A stretch of 64,000 nt of DNA from Aselliscus stoliczkanus (GCA_033961575.1 CM066727.1:157093434-157157433); one strand, 5' to 3'. Counted from the first letter of the stretch, positions 11,383 through 24,090 are shown. Program-made: numbers and translations. Notes: generated by a model from the letters alone, not told the origin.

Positions 11383-13120
11383 TCTAATTAATCTTATCCA
11401 TTTACTTAATAAATATTGAGCATCTACTATGTGAGACACCGTTCTAAGTATGCATCAGAAAATACAAGAGACTATGTCCTGCCATCATGGAACTTACTTA
11501 TAGAGTAAGGAGACAAAAACCGTAATTAGTAATAGAGCCATGGGAAAAAAATGAGAGCGGGGTTTTGGTGATCTATGGTGCCAGGACAGGGGCTGAAGGT
11601 GGAGGCTTGCTGCATTATAAACAAGATGCTGAGTAAAACTCATTTGAAGAGATGACATTTAAAGAAGGTGCTTCAAGGAGGTGAGAGAGTAAAACAGGTA
11701 GATATTTGGGGGAAAAACATTCTAGGCAAAGCAATCAGCATGTGCAAAGGCTCTGAGGCCAGAGGATACCTGGAGTGCTCAAGGAACAGTATGGAGTCCA
11801 CTATGCAGAATGAATAAGTGGGAAAGTAGTCAGAGATGTGGTCAGAGAAGTTGGGGGATCTTATATGACATTATAAGGAAAAAATAGGAGTCATTGGAAG
11901 GTTCATGATCTAACGCAGGCTTTGACAGGATCACTCTGTTGAAAATATAGTAGTCCCCCCTTATCAGCGGTTTCCCTTTCTGAGATTTTAGTTACTTTTG
12001 GTCAACCACAGTTCAAAATTATTAAATGAAAAGTTCCAGAAATAAATGATTCCTAAGTTTTAAATTGTGAGCTGTTTTGAGTAGTGTGATGAAATCTCGT
12101 ATCCACACTGTATCTGCTCACCTCCTGTTAGTCACTTAGTAGCCGTCTCGGTTATCACATTGACTGTCGTGGTATCACAGTGCTTGTGTTCAGGTAACCC
12201 TTATTTTACTTAATCAGGGCCCCACAGAACAAGAGTAGTGATGCTGGTGATTTGGATATGCCAAAGAGAAACTGTAAAGTGCTTCCTTTAAGTGCAAAGG
12301 TGAAAGCTCTCAATAAGGAAAGAAAAAAAATATGCTAAGGTTGTTGAGAGCTATGGTAAGAATAAATCTTCTAGCCATGAAATTGCTGAGTTTGTAAATT
12401 AAACTTTAACATAGGAAAAAATATAGTGTATATGGGGTTTGGTACTATATGCGGTTTCAGGCATTCACTGGAGGTCTTGGAACATATCCCTTGTGGATAA
12501 GAGGGGACTGCTATATACTCTAGGGACACTGGGGTAGAAATTTAGGGAAAATATCTGGACTGGTGATATAAATGTGTAAGTTGGAACCATATAGATAGTA
12601 ACAGTGGTGAAATTAAATTTAAGCAAATTGATATAAATAGGTAAGAGAAGTGGACTAAGTATTAAGTCTTGGGACTCTTAATACAAGACTTTGGGAAGAT
12701 AAAGAAGAACCGGGTAAGGAGTATAACCAATGAGGGAAGAGGAAAAGCATAAGGGTGATGATATCCTACGGGTCAAATGAAGCAAGTCTTTCCAGAAGGA
12801 AAGTGGTCTGCTAAAACATCAAACAAGATGAAAAATCAGAATTTAGCATCAAATTGATTAATATGATGGTCATTTGACCATGTTGTTTTGTTGGAGTGCT
12901 GGGAGAGAATGCCTGATCTGGGTAGATTTAGGGGAGAATGTGGGGAATGGAATTGTAACAATGACTGAAGATAAGTCAAATAGCAAAACAACATCATTTT
13001 GCTTTAAAAAGGAGCAAATTCAAATAGGGTTTCTGAGGACTCAGTGGGGCCAACAGAGGTTTATTTTAAAATGGGAAAAATAACATATTTATATGAAAAA
13101 GAGAGTGATCCAGAAGAGAG
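11383..13120 (-). mobile_element. L2, antisense, split by Tigger1
   Basis: It begins with the antisense L2 3' end ('aataaatattgagcatctac', 'gtcctgccatcatggaactt'). It continues with L2-internal signatures ('agcatgtgcaaaggctctga', 'gtggtcagagaagttggggg'). The same kind of sequence resumes after the Tigger insertion at 11948-12513. The right limit is approximate. The 69-aa ORF at 12874 is part of it. Confidence 0.65.
11948..12513 (+). mobile_element. Tigger1 DNA transposon, internally deleted
   Basis: The ends 'TAGTAGTCCCCCCTTATC' and 'GGATAAGAGGGGACTGCTA' are inverted relative to each other and flanked by TA. At about 12225-12400 the start of the pogo-type transposase frame is recognisable ('agagtagtgatgctggtgat', 'tgccaaagagaaactgtaaa') but it is broken and then truncated. 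It is the opposite orientation to the copy at 5340. Confidence 0.9.
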
Positions 13121-13135
13121 GTGAAAATCGAGCCA

Positions 13136-13710
13136 TGTAGTAGCAGTCACACGTGTTTGTGTCTTTCCACATTGTCAGACTTTATTAGCATAAAGTTATG
13201 GATCTTGTCCTGCTGACTTGGTTTACCACCAGCATTAACCAAGGCTCTGGCCAGAGATAGTCTCCAATAGTCAAGGTAAAGTGGTTTCATACCCGAGGGT
13301 CACACAGGTTTGCAAGCAATAGGGTTAGGCAAGGTACACAGAGTCTTAGGAAAAAAGGATGAGAGACAGAGCGAGAGTCCAGTGTTCAGCGAGAGTCCCT
13401 TGGCACTGGGGTGCATAGCGTTGGGCATCAGGCCGGGCTGGTGAGATGGTCAGGAGGCAAGGCTTCATGGGCTCCTTCTGGGATGAGTGCAGGTGTGGCT
13501 GTCAGCTCATCAGTTGAGGCCTGAGCATGAGCCCTCGGAGAGCTCTGATTTTATGCTCAAGACTGGCTGTGGTGCACCCATCTGCAGTCTAGATAGAGCT
13601 GTCCAGGTGGTCACACTCCACCCTGCGTCTGGAGTTGTCTGGTTAGGGTGGTCACTGGGGATGTCTTTATGTGATGCTCTGGCATGACGACTGTCACTTT
13701 GTGACTGACA
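13136..13710 (-). mobile_element. Solo LTR, unassigned family
   Basis: On minus the segment starts TGTCAGTCACAAAGTGAC and ends GTGACTGCTACTACA. It holds 'gcataaaatcag' as a possible TATA region and 'ctaataaagtctgac' as a poly(A) signal near the 3' end, the expected LTR plan over 575 bp. No flanking duplication is visible. The 66-aa plus-strand ORF is a shadow. Confidence 0.55.
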
Positions 13711-14269
13711 TAGCTATCTGAATTACTGGAGCCCATTTTGTGTTCATAATTAATGATCTATATATACATCCTTACAGAGAGGAAAAAGAATGAGAACTGG
13801 GGCTACACTTTCCAATATGGGAACAAGGGACCACAAATGGCCACTGAGTATATGAAATGTGGCAAGATCAAATTAAGATGTGCTGGAAATACAAAAATGC
13901 CATTTCAAAAACTTAGCATGAGAATAAAACTGTAATAGCTCATTAATAATTTTTATGTTGATTACATGTTGAAATGATATTTTGGATATATTGAGTTAAA
14001 TAAAATACATTAAAATTATTTTCACCTATTCTTCTTAACCTTTTTAATGCAGGTACTAGAAGAATTCCATATGTGGCTTGCATTACATTTCTGTTGGACA
14101 GAGCTGCTCTAGGATTCAAGTGGAGGAATTAGCCTTAGATAGGAGCAAGGACAGTTTGTCTAAAATAATAAGAGGGAAAGCTAAGTATAGGGGCAGGAAT
14201 ATTAGTTGGTGGGTAGTGGGTATCTGAAAATTGCTTCAGTTTTCTCAGTGAATGAAGAAGCAAGATAGT
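13711..14269. other. Unique intergenic sequence
   Basis: Includes an AT-rich part near 13930-14040. Nothing recognised. Confidence 0.4.
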
Positions 14270-15850
14270 CCATAAATTGAGTTCAATTAATTTGTGTAGG
14301 ATTTATTTTGGTATAGAACATAAAGAATCTAAACAGATTTTCGCTTAAATAATTGACCATTTTTCCTAGCATCATTTACTGGGTAAGGTTTCTTCCCCAT
14401 GGACCCAAGATGCATCTTTTTTGCACAATAAATCCTGTGATTTGTTTTTAAGCTGTCTGTTCCATCGATCTGACTAGGCTTGTACCCATCCCATATTGGT
14501 TTAATTATTATAGCTATTGAACGGGTTCAGAGCATGCCACCCCAAAATATACAACTTTGGCATATTGCTTATTTTCAGCCGAAGATACTTGAGAAACAGT
14601 AGATGCTAGAAGGGGTTTCTGCCCTCCTCCTTTCTTACCTAAAAGCAACACAAACAATTTCCCAAGAGAAAGATACCCTCCCTTCACCAGGAAGAGAAGA
14701 ACATTCTTATCACCGGAGACAAGAAGTTAACACCAAAATAGATCTACGCAAACAAACCTACCAAAATGACCCTTATATCCCATTAGTTTTCCCCATATGT
14801 TTCCAGTCGTCCTAGCCCAAACCCCTTTGTCTTGTCACTTCTTCACAAACTTCTCATTTTTTTGTTTAAAAAACTATATAAGCTCTCAGTGCTAACTTAT
14901 TTGGGTCTTCATGTTCCTTATGGGGACACCAATGTGCACATAAAAAATAGTAAGTAAAAATTTGTATTTTTCTTTTTCCTGTTACCTGACTCTTGTCAGT
15001 TATTTTTCAGGCTCAGCCACAGAACTTGAGAGAGTAGAGAGAATTTTTTCCTCCCTTACACTATATAATTAATATACTCTGTATTTTAGGACCATTTCTA
15101 CCTTCCTTTCCCTTTCATAAATATTCTTCAACATTCTTGCTTGTTGTAATTCCAGAGGAAATTTTAAGATATCTGGACAAGTTCCAAAAATTGTAAGGCA
15201 GAGATTTGCCTGGAATTGTTTTAAAGATTCAAGTTGATTTGGAAAAAAGTGACATCTCTACAATATTCTGTTTTGCCATTCAGTATCTTAGCACACTTTT
15301 CCACTTATTCATATCATTTTTCTCTCTGTAACTTTACAATTTTCCTCATATAGGTGCCACACATTTCTTTTCCTTTTTTGGGGTTTTGAATTGGGGGTTT
15401 CTTATTACTATTACAAATATAATCTTTTTTTTTTCCGTTTCTAATTGCTGAGTCCCAGTGTGTGGGAAAGCTCTGCAGTTTTGTATGTGAAGCTCGCTGT
15501 TACTCTCTACTATGTTCCAGGCCACATGCAAGTGCTGATCTTCACAACAACCACGAAGAAGCAGGTTAGTTTATTATTTTTATAATTTCTCAGTTGATTC
15601 CTTGAAGTTTTCTCTCTATGCAATTGGGTCATCTACACAAAATGATAACCATGTTTCTCTCTTTTCAATAACTACATCTTTTTGCTTCCTTCCTTTGCCT
15701 TGTTTCAGGGCAAACTGAACACCATTTCACCTCTTTTAATGACTCAGGCATGTCATCACGGGGGTTAGCAACACGAATATGAGTAATGTTGGTCTGTTTT
15801 GTCCCTAACTGAGATTGTTGCCATTATTATTTTCTTGATTATTACATCTG
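14270..15850 (-). mobile_element. L1 LINE fragment, antisense, split by an LTR
   Basis: Plus-strand text such as 'tgaccatttttcctagcatc', 'ctgtctgttccatcgatctg', 'ttggtttaattattatagct' and, after the LTR, 'ccagaggaaattttaagata' and 'gttgatttggaaaaaagtga' matches the well-known reverse complement of mammalian L1 ORF2 3' regions. The reading frame is destroyed. The LTR at 14518-15060 interrupts it. Confidence 0.8.
14518..15060 (+). mobile_element. Solo LTR, family X copy B, with perfect TSD
   Basis: 543 bp from TGAACGGGTTCAGAGCATGC to CTCCCTTACA, flanked by CTAT at 14514-14517 and 15061-15064. A TATA-like 'aaactatataagctctc' lies near 14872. TG...CA ends and a 4-bp duplication fit a gammaretrovirus-like (ERV1) element. 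Only the LTR remains, so the internal part was lost by LTR-LTR recombination. The 70-aa ORF at 14603 lies within it. Confidence 0.85.
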
Positions 15851-16224
15851 TTTATTAACCTCTAGCTACTCTACCTCACCTATTCTGTAGCTTCTAATCT
15901 GGTAAGTAATAAACTGTTAAATCAGTAAGTTTAATTTTCGACTAACTTCCAGCGGGTGAGGTTGGAGATTTCCACTGGAAAGTGGTGTTTCTCACAGCTG
16001 CTTTATGTTCAGAGACTTTCCAGCTTGCTCTAAACAGTTGAGGTTATCAAATGTCTGCCCTCTGGACCAAGGATGCTCTTACATGACTAGGTTTTATTGA
16101 AAAGTCACCATGATGGAAGTTAGAAGACATGGATTCCCAGTTCTATTAATCTGCAATATTTGTCACTTCTGCTCTTTGGATCTCATCTATAAAATGGCTA
16201 GAAGATGAAAATATTAATATTTTC
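15851..16224. other. Unique sequence
   Basis: May include more of the antisense L1 on its left side. Otherwise nothing recognised. Confidence 0.35.
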
Positions 16225-16475
16225 CATTTCTATAAATATCATATAACAGGTTTCTAAATGTTTTCATATACATTATTTCATTTGTTCCTTCTAAATAGCC
16301 TTTTAATGTGATCAGGCCAGGGACTATCTTTCCCACTTTACAGATGAGAAAACTGAAGCCTAGGAGAGTGGGCTGTATAGACAGACTCACAGAGGTTTCT
16401 AGAGGTTGAATCTGAGCTAGAACTTTGGTCTGGTGTTTTCTAGTTCACTGCTGTTTCCACTACCTTGTGCCTCTT
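16225..16475 (-). mobile_element. MIR, antisense
   Basis: 'cactttacagatgagaaaac', 'tgaagcctaggagagtgggc' and 'gacagactcacagaggtttc' follow the reverse-complement MIR order. Confidence 0.7.
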
Positions 16476-17266
16476 TATGTACAGACACCTTAAATTCCAT
16501 CAAAGCACTTTCCCTTAGTATGTCTAGTTAGCTGATAAACCTATACCATTGATAGATTTTGTCAGGTTTGCAGGTAGATATGAAGAACATTGTCCTCTGT
16601 CCCTCACCACTACCACCCTAAACTGAGGTACTCCCAATCTCAGTACAGATCCTCCCCTAAAAGCAAACTAGTTTTTGTTCCCAAGGCCTGGGGTCTGAGA
16701 GGGTGTATGTGAAGAATTGAGGACCAATTGCAAAGTGAGAGGACAGTCTCCAACACTGTCCTCACTTCTGACACTAACTACAAGCTCAAAGGGTCCCCAA
16801 AGCACCCTATTCTCTAGAATGACTCATAGGACTCACTGAAAGCTGGAATGTTTGTAAGTTATGGTTTATTACAGGGAAAAAATACAGATTAAGATCAGCC
16901 AAAGGAAGAGGCACATAGGACAGAATCCAGGATGGTTCCAAATGCAGAGCTTCTGCTGTCTTCTCCTGGGGTATCAGGACACTGACATCAATGTGTGACA
17001 TCAATGTGTGACAATACGCTTAGAGCAGTGCCAGCCAGGGAAGCTCACCCAATGAGACAGGTTAGCTAAAGCAGCTGTATCCTGAAACTCCAGGTGGTCC
17101 TGAACTCTGGACTGACTTACTCATTCTAGGGCAAAAATGTAATTGAGCACAGAGGAGGAGTAAACAGGTTATCGGTTATTTATAAATCCCTTTAGGCTGG
17201 ACAATAGAACAAATCTGATAGACAGAACTCATCAGAAGGCGCCATTACACAAGAAAAAGGATAAAA

Positions 17267-17420
17267 GGGCTGGCCGAATGGCTCAGTTGGTTAAGAGCTC
17301 ACTCAAGAGTGTGAGCTGAGCTCTGAGCAACAGCAGTTCAATGCCCAGCCCAAGATGAGCTGCCGCTGAGCTGCCAACGGGTGGCAGGATGGCTCAGCTA
17401 AAAAACAAAACAAAACAAAA
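17267..17420 (+). mobile_element. tRNA-derived SINE, truncated at the second module
   Basis: Head GGGCTGGCCGAATGGCTCAG, then 'gagctgccgctgagctgcca' and a second 'aggatggctcagct' module running straight into an A-rich tail. Flanking duplication AAAAGGATAAAA / AAAAGATAAAA. Confidence 0.85.
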
Positions 17421-17640
17421 AAAAGATAAAAATAAGGGCCTTTTGCCTTAGCCGGTGGGCCTCCCAGTTTCGGGTACCCCATCTCGTAAGAGAACCATAC
17501 TTTCGCTCCAATAAAAACCTTTGCCTCTCTACCTCACCTTCTGAGTTCACGTTCTCATTCTTCGGGTATATGAGACTACAGTCTCCGGGCACCAGACACC
17601 GGGATCCTATATCCCCAAGATTGCCCGTGTGGTTGATTCA
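17421..17640 (+). mobile_element. Retroviral LTR 3' part
   Basis: 'tttcgctccaataaaaacct', then a pyrimidine-rich tract and 'gtctccgggcacc', looks like the R-U5 end of a gammaretrovirus-type LTR on plus, with the poly(A) signal at about 17510. The 5' part probably lies left of the SINE. The 64-aa minus ORF is a shadow. Confidence 0.5.
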
Positions 17641-17740
17641 GTCTCCAGGCTACCAAAACCCCTGCCCTAAGTCACATTGTAGGTCTTTTTGGTGTGACCA
17701 GGCCCCACCCTAAATCATGTTGTTACACTATCCACTGGCC

Positions 17741-20235
17741 TCAGGAGAAGAAAGACACTAGAGATTACCTCCTAGAAGCTGGGCACAAAGTTCAGCCTTC
17801 TTTCTTTTGCCTGCGATTAAATCATCACTATGATTTAATGTGCTGCTGACATTTCTTTGTTTCCTGTGTAGGTAGGAAGAGAGCTGAAGCAGAGGCGATT
17901 GGACTTTTTGAGGAGCGAGTTCCCTAAGGCTATGCTGGAGAGGCACTGCTCCTCTGCTCTCCAAGGGAAAATGAACTCACCCTGAGCTGGGAAACAGCCC
18001 TTAACCAATCAGTAACACAAACAGGATACTCCAGGAGGCCTCAGTTCTCTAATCAGCAACCAGAATCACACTGAGGAAATTGCCCTTAATGTGTCATCCA
18101 AGTTATATGTAGATTCAAGTGTTTCATTTAAATGTAAAACAAAGATAACAGAGTGGATCCTAGTGAAATGCACCTCTCTTCCAATCACTCTGCTCTTTCC
18201 CTGGCACTCAAATTCAAACTCCACTGAGAAGTTATCTTACAGCACCTCCACAACTAACAAAACTCTCATCAGAGAAAGCCAACTATTTTTTGAAAGGTTT
18301 CTTCAGTGCATTTCAGTCAGTCAATGACCAAGAACCTACTTGACGACAGGCTAGCACTGTGGAGACCACAGAAGTACAGCAGCAGCACATCCTGCCTTCT
18401 GGGGTATGACGGTCTAGAAGGACGAGGAAACACACACACAACCCAAGGTGGAGGAAGAGATGGCACCGCACAGACTTACAAAGAAATGCAAGTTCTTGCC
18501 TGAGAGCCTGTGACACAAGCCTATGCCTTTTCCTTTGCAAAGCTGAGCAGCTTTTCTCGGTGACCTCGTCCTGGAATACCTATCTTCCATTGAAATCAGG
18601 CCTCATTTGGGAAATCCTAGCCGCAAAGTCCAATATGGACTAAGTCGATGCATTGGAATGCATTTCCGTCAGAGGTCAGGATTTCTTAGCCATCTTCTTC
18701 CTATGGGCCTCTCAGGGCCTGTGGTGGAGGGCTCATCCAGAAATGCAACAGGGCCAGGGTTTGAACAAAGCCCCAGGGCTTTCTCAGTTGAGTTGCCTCA
18801 CAGTTGTGATCTTGGGAGAGTTATGAGAGACAGAGAGGTTCCAATCTCTGGAAAAACAAGACTAAGCATGGAGCAGTTAGCAAACATGCCCTCTTCTCTG
18901 CTAGCTTAAAGGATAATAAAATTAAGTTCAAGGGTAGAGTGAATTGTTTTCTTTACTAACTCCTTCATTGGAATTTACGTATTAGGTGATCTTTTTAAAA
19001 AGCAAAGAAATGGTTTCATTTTTCTAATAATACAAAATGTGGTTAGGGTAGGAGTGAGGTGGGCCATGAAAAACAAGAGGCCCAGAAGCTCTGTCTTAGT
19101 TCCTATGCAAATTGTGGGGAGTCACTGACCTGCTACCTCAGTTTTCCCATCTATAAAAAGCAGCCTACAGCCCAGGCCACTCACCCCATGCCCATATTAA
19201 CGGTGCACATGGCCACCTCAACTTTCCAATGCTGTAATTTCCATTTGGTTCAGCCTTTGCTCCTAAATGGCTAACAGTGCAGTTCCTTCCCATGGCCTCG
19301 TCAGTCTAGCTCTTAAGGCTGAACCCACCTACACACTCAATCCCATAAACTGACCCAGTCCTACCATCTAACCTCATTTCTCTACGCCCCTCAGTGTTAT
19401 GCACTCTCACTGATGCCAGTGCCCTCCAGAGAAGACCACCAGGAGCAGCCCTGCACAGACCGAGTTGATTACCCTCAGCAGGGAGAACACACCCCATGCG
19501 GAGCCATGGGTATCTCAGTACCAGGGTGGTAGAAAGACTTACAGGGCTTAGATTTGTGTTTGCTGAGCTGGGGAAGCGTTCCAGGAAGCAGGGCGTTGCT
19601 CTGGATTGGATGCTGTCAAGAAGCCCAGTAATTCTATGATTGGTATCCTAATGAATGTTAAGTATTGGAAGGGCAGATTGGAGGAAGACTAATCCTATAG
19701 TTGGTAAAGAGCAGCTGTCACTCATGAGCTGGGAGAGAAGATGTTTGGTCTTGCGAGGCTTGGACAAGGTTCATGTTGTGTCTGTGTTCAGACATCTTGA
19801 TCCATTAGGATCACAGAGTGGCCTTGTTCAATGTTGATGTTTTGTGAAACTGTTTTCCTCCAATAGGAAAACTCCAAAGCCTTGCTGTCAGTGGCAGGCC
19901 AGCTCAAAGCAACACTGAGGCTGAATTGACAGCACCAGGCCAACTCCTGGATGTCAGGGATGCTGTCTCCCTTCTCGGTGTGGAGGATCCCATGGCTCTC
20001 TTCTGACCAAGTCAATTCATGCCCAAACTCGGAGCTGGGACTAGGGTGAAGCAAGTGAGGCAAGAGGTGCCCAAAACTGAAGAAGGTGTTCCCTCTCAGG
20101 AATCAGTCATGCCTTTGTATGACCCTGACAGGGAAAGCTTCCTTCAATTTCATACCTAACGCCCCTTGATTGCCTTACCCCTCTCCTGCTCTGCCAAATC
20201 CACTGCCTTTCCTTCTTCTCATCCTAAATTCCACC
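17741..20235. other. Low-repeat intergenic sequence
   Basis: About 2.5 kb with no confident repeat except a possible MIR piece near 19080-19165 ('cagttttcccatctataaaa'). ORFs of 60-100 aa occur on both strands, but none shows splice context, known motifs or frame continuity, so I call no gene. Confidence 0.45.
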
Positions 20236-20741
20236 CAAACCGGATACAGACATATGCTACCCCAAAATATGGCAACTTGGCATATTGACTATTTTAAGCT
20301 GAAGGAGTTTGAAAAAATGGTAAAAAATGTACCTTCTCTCCACCTTCCCTGAAACAGGTCATACTTGTAAAACTGTCATCTGAGACATTGTGAGATGTGG
20401 CCTCCCTGTACTAGAGGAAAGGAGCATCCTGAAGACAAAGAGACACAGAAGAATCCTAATTAACAGGCCTTGTTAAAGTCCCCCCATTTACCACACTTAT
20501 CTCATACTCCTTAACCTAGCCTATTTCTCCACAACTGTTCACTTTTCATCAGCCCAACATAAAAATACTCAGGTCTAACTGTGTCTTTGGGTATTAATTT
20601 CCTTACGAAGGCTCCCATGTCATGAAACACTGTACTAAATATATTGGTATGCTTTCCTCCTGGTAATCTGTCTCCATAAATTTGATTTTCAGACCCAGTT
20701 AGGGGCTCTAATAGGATTGAGGAAGACGATTTCCTCCCGCA
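20236..20741 (+). mobile_element. Solo LTR, family X copy D
   Basis: 'catatgctaccccaaaatat', 'cttggcatattgactatttt' and 'agctgaaggag' match copies B and C. A poly(A)-type region and 'tttcctcccgca' mark the 3' end. The ends are diverged and no clean duplication was found. Confidence 0.7.
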
Positions 20742-20849
20742 GATTAGAGACAGCTTTCGCTGTTAAAAGTTCCCACGGCCATCACCCCATAGTGTAGCAC
20801 CTAATAGTTTGCTAATTGTTTCTTGTGGATTTGTTTGGTTTCTTCAATC

Positions 20850-21180
20850 TCACTGTAGATCTTAGCCTGACCAGTTCTTTCCTATCATTTATGTCTCAGC
20901 TTCAATGCCCCTGAGAATGGACTTCCCAGCCCACCCTAACTAAAATACATTCACACTCAGTCATTCTCTGCATTTAGCTTGTGATATTTTCCCTCATTGA
21001 TCACTATCTAAAATGATTTATATGTATTAGTTTGCATGTTATTGTCTGTCTTCACCAGCCACCCCACTGCTAGTTCTATAAAGGCAAGCAAGCATCTTGT
21101 CTGTCTTGTTCATCCCTGTATCTCCGGGGCCTTGTCGTGTTTATGTTTTCAACAGCCAATATGCATTTGTTGCAAGCCCA
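20850..21180 (+). mobile_element. L2 3' region
   Basis: 'gcttcaatgcccctgagaat', 'gacttcccagcccaccctaa', 'gtctgtcttcaccagccacc' and 'cttgtctgtcttgttcatcc' follow the L2 3' part on plus. Confidence 0.65.
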
Positions 21181-23419
21181 TGTATGAGATACAGTAAGTG
21201 CTCTTGAATATGTGTTGGGGGCAAGGGAGGGATATCGGGATAGAACAACAGAATTCTTGCCTTCATATGGTTTACAATCCAAGTTTAATACATGCTTGCA
21301 CGTTTTTGGATTAAGAAAATAGGTATTACAGATTGAAGGCACAGGTTCATATATGCGTATAAATACTGCTAATTGACTCCCTGATTGCCAGTCATTTAAG
21401 AAGTCTCATGATCCTATTTCAAGTTGCTGCATATAATTAGCAATTAATTCTGCACTTTAGAAGAGAATTTTGAAGTTTTGGATTTTCTTTCTAAGTTTTC
21501 CAAATTCATGGTTTTAAATTATAAATTGGTGAGGCTTCTATACAGAGTTAAATTCCAGATTTAACTCTCTCAAAGAGATTTAGGTGATGAGGCTGGAATG
21601 GAAATAACAACTGTGGGGGGAGGGAGGGCTGTCAAGTAAAATTTTCATTTTTTTGTTTAGGTCCTTCCTTTCCTATTATCACCTTGTGTGACTTTTTATA
21701 GTTGTTTGTGGTGTGGAAACCTCTATTGTCATCAGCTGACTCTGACCTCTATACTCATTCAATTCAGCTACTACTTATCCGGCAAATGTGGACAGAGTTT
21801 ACAGCACCAAACTAGGCAGGAACCAAGCCACAGATTGTCTCTGCTCCTGGAGTAACGAGCCATATCATCCATGTGCCTCTTTACACTTTGGCCAAATGAT
21901 TCCTTTGGCCTTTGAATTATCTTCATAATTGTTTAGTCTTTGTTGGCATTCAGTGTCTGTGTGAGTGGAAACTGGTTGCAGGTATGCTTGAGATGTGAAA
22001 AATCTCACCTATCTACTTCAGTTTAAATGGTTCTAGATTGCAAACTACTGAATATGGCTATTTATACAAAACAATAAAACAGAGCTCTCTTGATGCATAG
22101 AAACAGATCTGAAAGGCTACCCAGGATGCCCTTTGGGAAAGAAGCAGGGTTTGGAAAACAGAGTCAAGGCAGAGCTTGGTTTTATCTGTACTGTGTCATA
22201 GTGAAAATGCATTTGTACGTCATTTTTATAATTAAAATTTTTAAAAGTAAGTTTAATTGAGAGACAAAATATATAACAAATGTCATAGTCTTAGACTCTC
22301 TATGAAAGCTGGAAGAGAAAATTCCAATGCTCAGTGAGATTGTACACATTTTCATGAAACTCACAAACAACCAAAACAAAGAAGCATTCCTGAAGGTCTT
22401 TAGTGATTCCCTTGTAGGAAGCTGTCAGTTCCCAGCGATGATTTGTTGAGTCATGGTCTGCAGCTCACTCCCCCAAGCACTCACAATTCCCTATTGAAAG
22501 CCTTTCTGTCTCTTCCTAGTGTTGCCTTTTCCCCAACTCTACACAGCTGCCATCTTGTGCCACTGCCATTTTGTGATCTTATTCTACTGCTGTTGACCTG
22601 ATATTGACAAGAGATCAATTGTCTTATTGTTAGTCACTGCCAACATCCTGTGCCACTCCTAAAGGAACTAGGTGTACCCAAGCTCTCGTGGGGTGACTAG
22701 CCCTGGTTGCATCTCTAATTCAAGGGCAATCAAAACCTATAGGCTGGTTCACAGCTCATAAAATAGTCTGGTATGAAAAGCTTTTCCAAACTTGGATAAG
22801 TTGGCTTCAGCAGTCTGATTTCCAGAGTTAGAATTAAAAACCACGGATGGGGCAGTTTGCAGTGAGAGTTGTTCCAAACAGGTAAAAGAAAGAGGCTTTG
22901 ACGTAGAGTGAGGCCATGAGGAACCATGAGCAAGTTGAAGATGAGAGGAAGCAGAATCAAAGGACACACAGGTGCTATAAGAAAAGACTGAGTAAGAGTT
23001 AGGGAAGCCAGTTGATGGTGAAAGAGAATCAGAGATGCTAGAGGAACAAAGCTGCGGAGAGTAAATGGGTCACATTAATGGTGAGTGGCCTTCCAGAAGA
23101 CCCATAAACACCACCTGAGCTCCCAGAATGGTCTGGCATCTAGATGATGTTCTTCTAGAGCCTCCAGTCTCCTAGAGCCTGGCTCTGATGCCATGCTGCC
23201 CTTTCTGAAACCTGGTTGTTCTGCTTTTTCTGGGTTCTCTGAGTCTTGACCATGAGGCTGACATCACTATTTCCTCATTCTTAAAGGAATATATATAGCA
23301 CATTCTTCATTACTTATGGTGACCTGAATCAGGAAAGCCTAATTCAAATGGTCAGTTTGCCCTGTGGGTGTCCCTTCACCGCAGATGGTAGGATGGACAC
23401 AACTGGGCAGAGTGGAAAA
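21181..23419. other. Low-repeat intergenic sequence
   Basis: No confident repeat family, RNA gene or supported ORF. The overlapping minus-strand frames at 22730-22969 are chance frames. Confidence 0.4.
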
Positions 23420-24090
23420 GGCACGGTCTTCTGAGCAGACTGGTTTGAGCTAAAGTCTAGGATGTGCCAAGTGTGAGCTATGAGGTTTTGGGCAAGTTAC
23501 TTAGCTACCTCTGAGATTCATTCTTTCTATCATTTTTTTTTTAAAAGATTTTATTGGGAAAATGCGGGAGGAGAACAGAGTTGGGGAACTGGGGAAGGGG
23601 AATAGACAAGCTGTTGTTCTTTTGTTCTTCAGTCCAGTTGTGGAGGACATTGCCTCACTGGCCCATGTTGGTATCGTCATTGCATTCTTCCCGGGTGAGG
23701 CAGATCGGTTGCCGGCCTCTGGATGGCCACTTATGGTGGCTCTTGGCAGCTCACACTGGCTGCCAGCCACTCACACTGGCTGCTGGCCACTCACTGTAGC
23801 CTATGGCAGCCCACTGCAGCAGGGGCTGCAGCTATGCCATCCCTGGGAACTCACAGCATCCCAGCTCCAGGTGGAGCTGTTGTTCACCATCTTAGCTGTA
23901 AAGGGCAGTGTCACTGGCTCTCTCATATGTGGGATCTGAACCAGGGCAGCTGGCGACCCAAGCCAGCTCTTAACCAATGCGCCATTCGGCCAGCCCTCAT
24001 CCTTTCTATCTTGAAATGTCTCTGGCTCAGGATTTCAATGAGACCCAAGAATGGTTTATATAAGCAGCTGGTGTGGTGCCTGACACATAA
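23420..24090 (+). mobile_element. MIR, split by a SINE
   Basis: Left part: 'gaggttttgggcaagttact' and 'tagctacctctgagattcat'. Right part after the SINE: 'ggtgtggtgcctgacacata'. The duplicated target shows that the SINE interrupted one MIR. Confidence 0.65.
23532..23996 (-). mobile_element. Long tRNA-derived SINE, antisense
   Basis: Poly(T), then the reverse complement of the long SINE: 'agattttattggg' is the tail signal, and 'gcggcca'-like GC-rich body and 'cattcggccagccc' head follow. Target duplication TCATTCTTTCTATC at 23518-23531 and TCATCCTTTCTATC at 23997-24010. Four overlapping ORFs of 81-130 aa cross it and are artefacts. Confidence 0.9.

Larger units (their letters stand above)
16727..17740 (-). 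mobile_element. ERVL-type LTR (MLT2-like), nested
   Basis: 'tatggtttattacagggaaa', 'agattaagatcagccaaagg' and 'agggaagctcaccc', then at the right end 'taaatcatgttgttacacta', resemble the antisense MLT2/ERVL LTR consensus. A second LTR-like segment with a SINE inside interrupts it at about 17200-17640. A 14-bp tandem duplication (GACATCAATGTGTG twice) sits at 16984-17011. The 65-aa ORF is not a gene. Confidence 0.5.

Noticed and set aside
14518..15060. Full provirus at LTR copy B
   Set aside because: The 4-bp duplication directly flanks a single LTR, so no internal retroviral region remains.
17267..17420. tRNA-like sequence (A and B boxes) as a tRNA gene
   Set aside because: This and all other tRNA-like heads belong to SINEs with A-rich tails and target duplications. 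None forms a complete tRNA with an acceptor stem.
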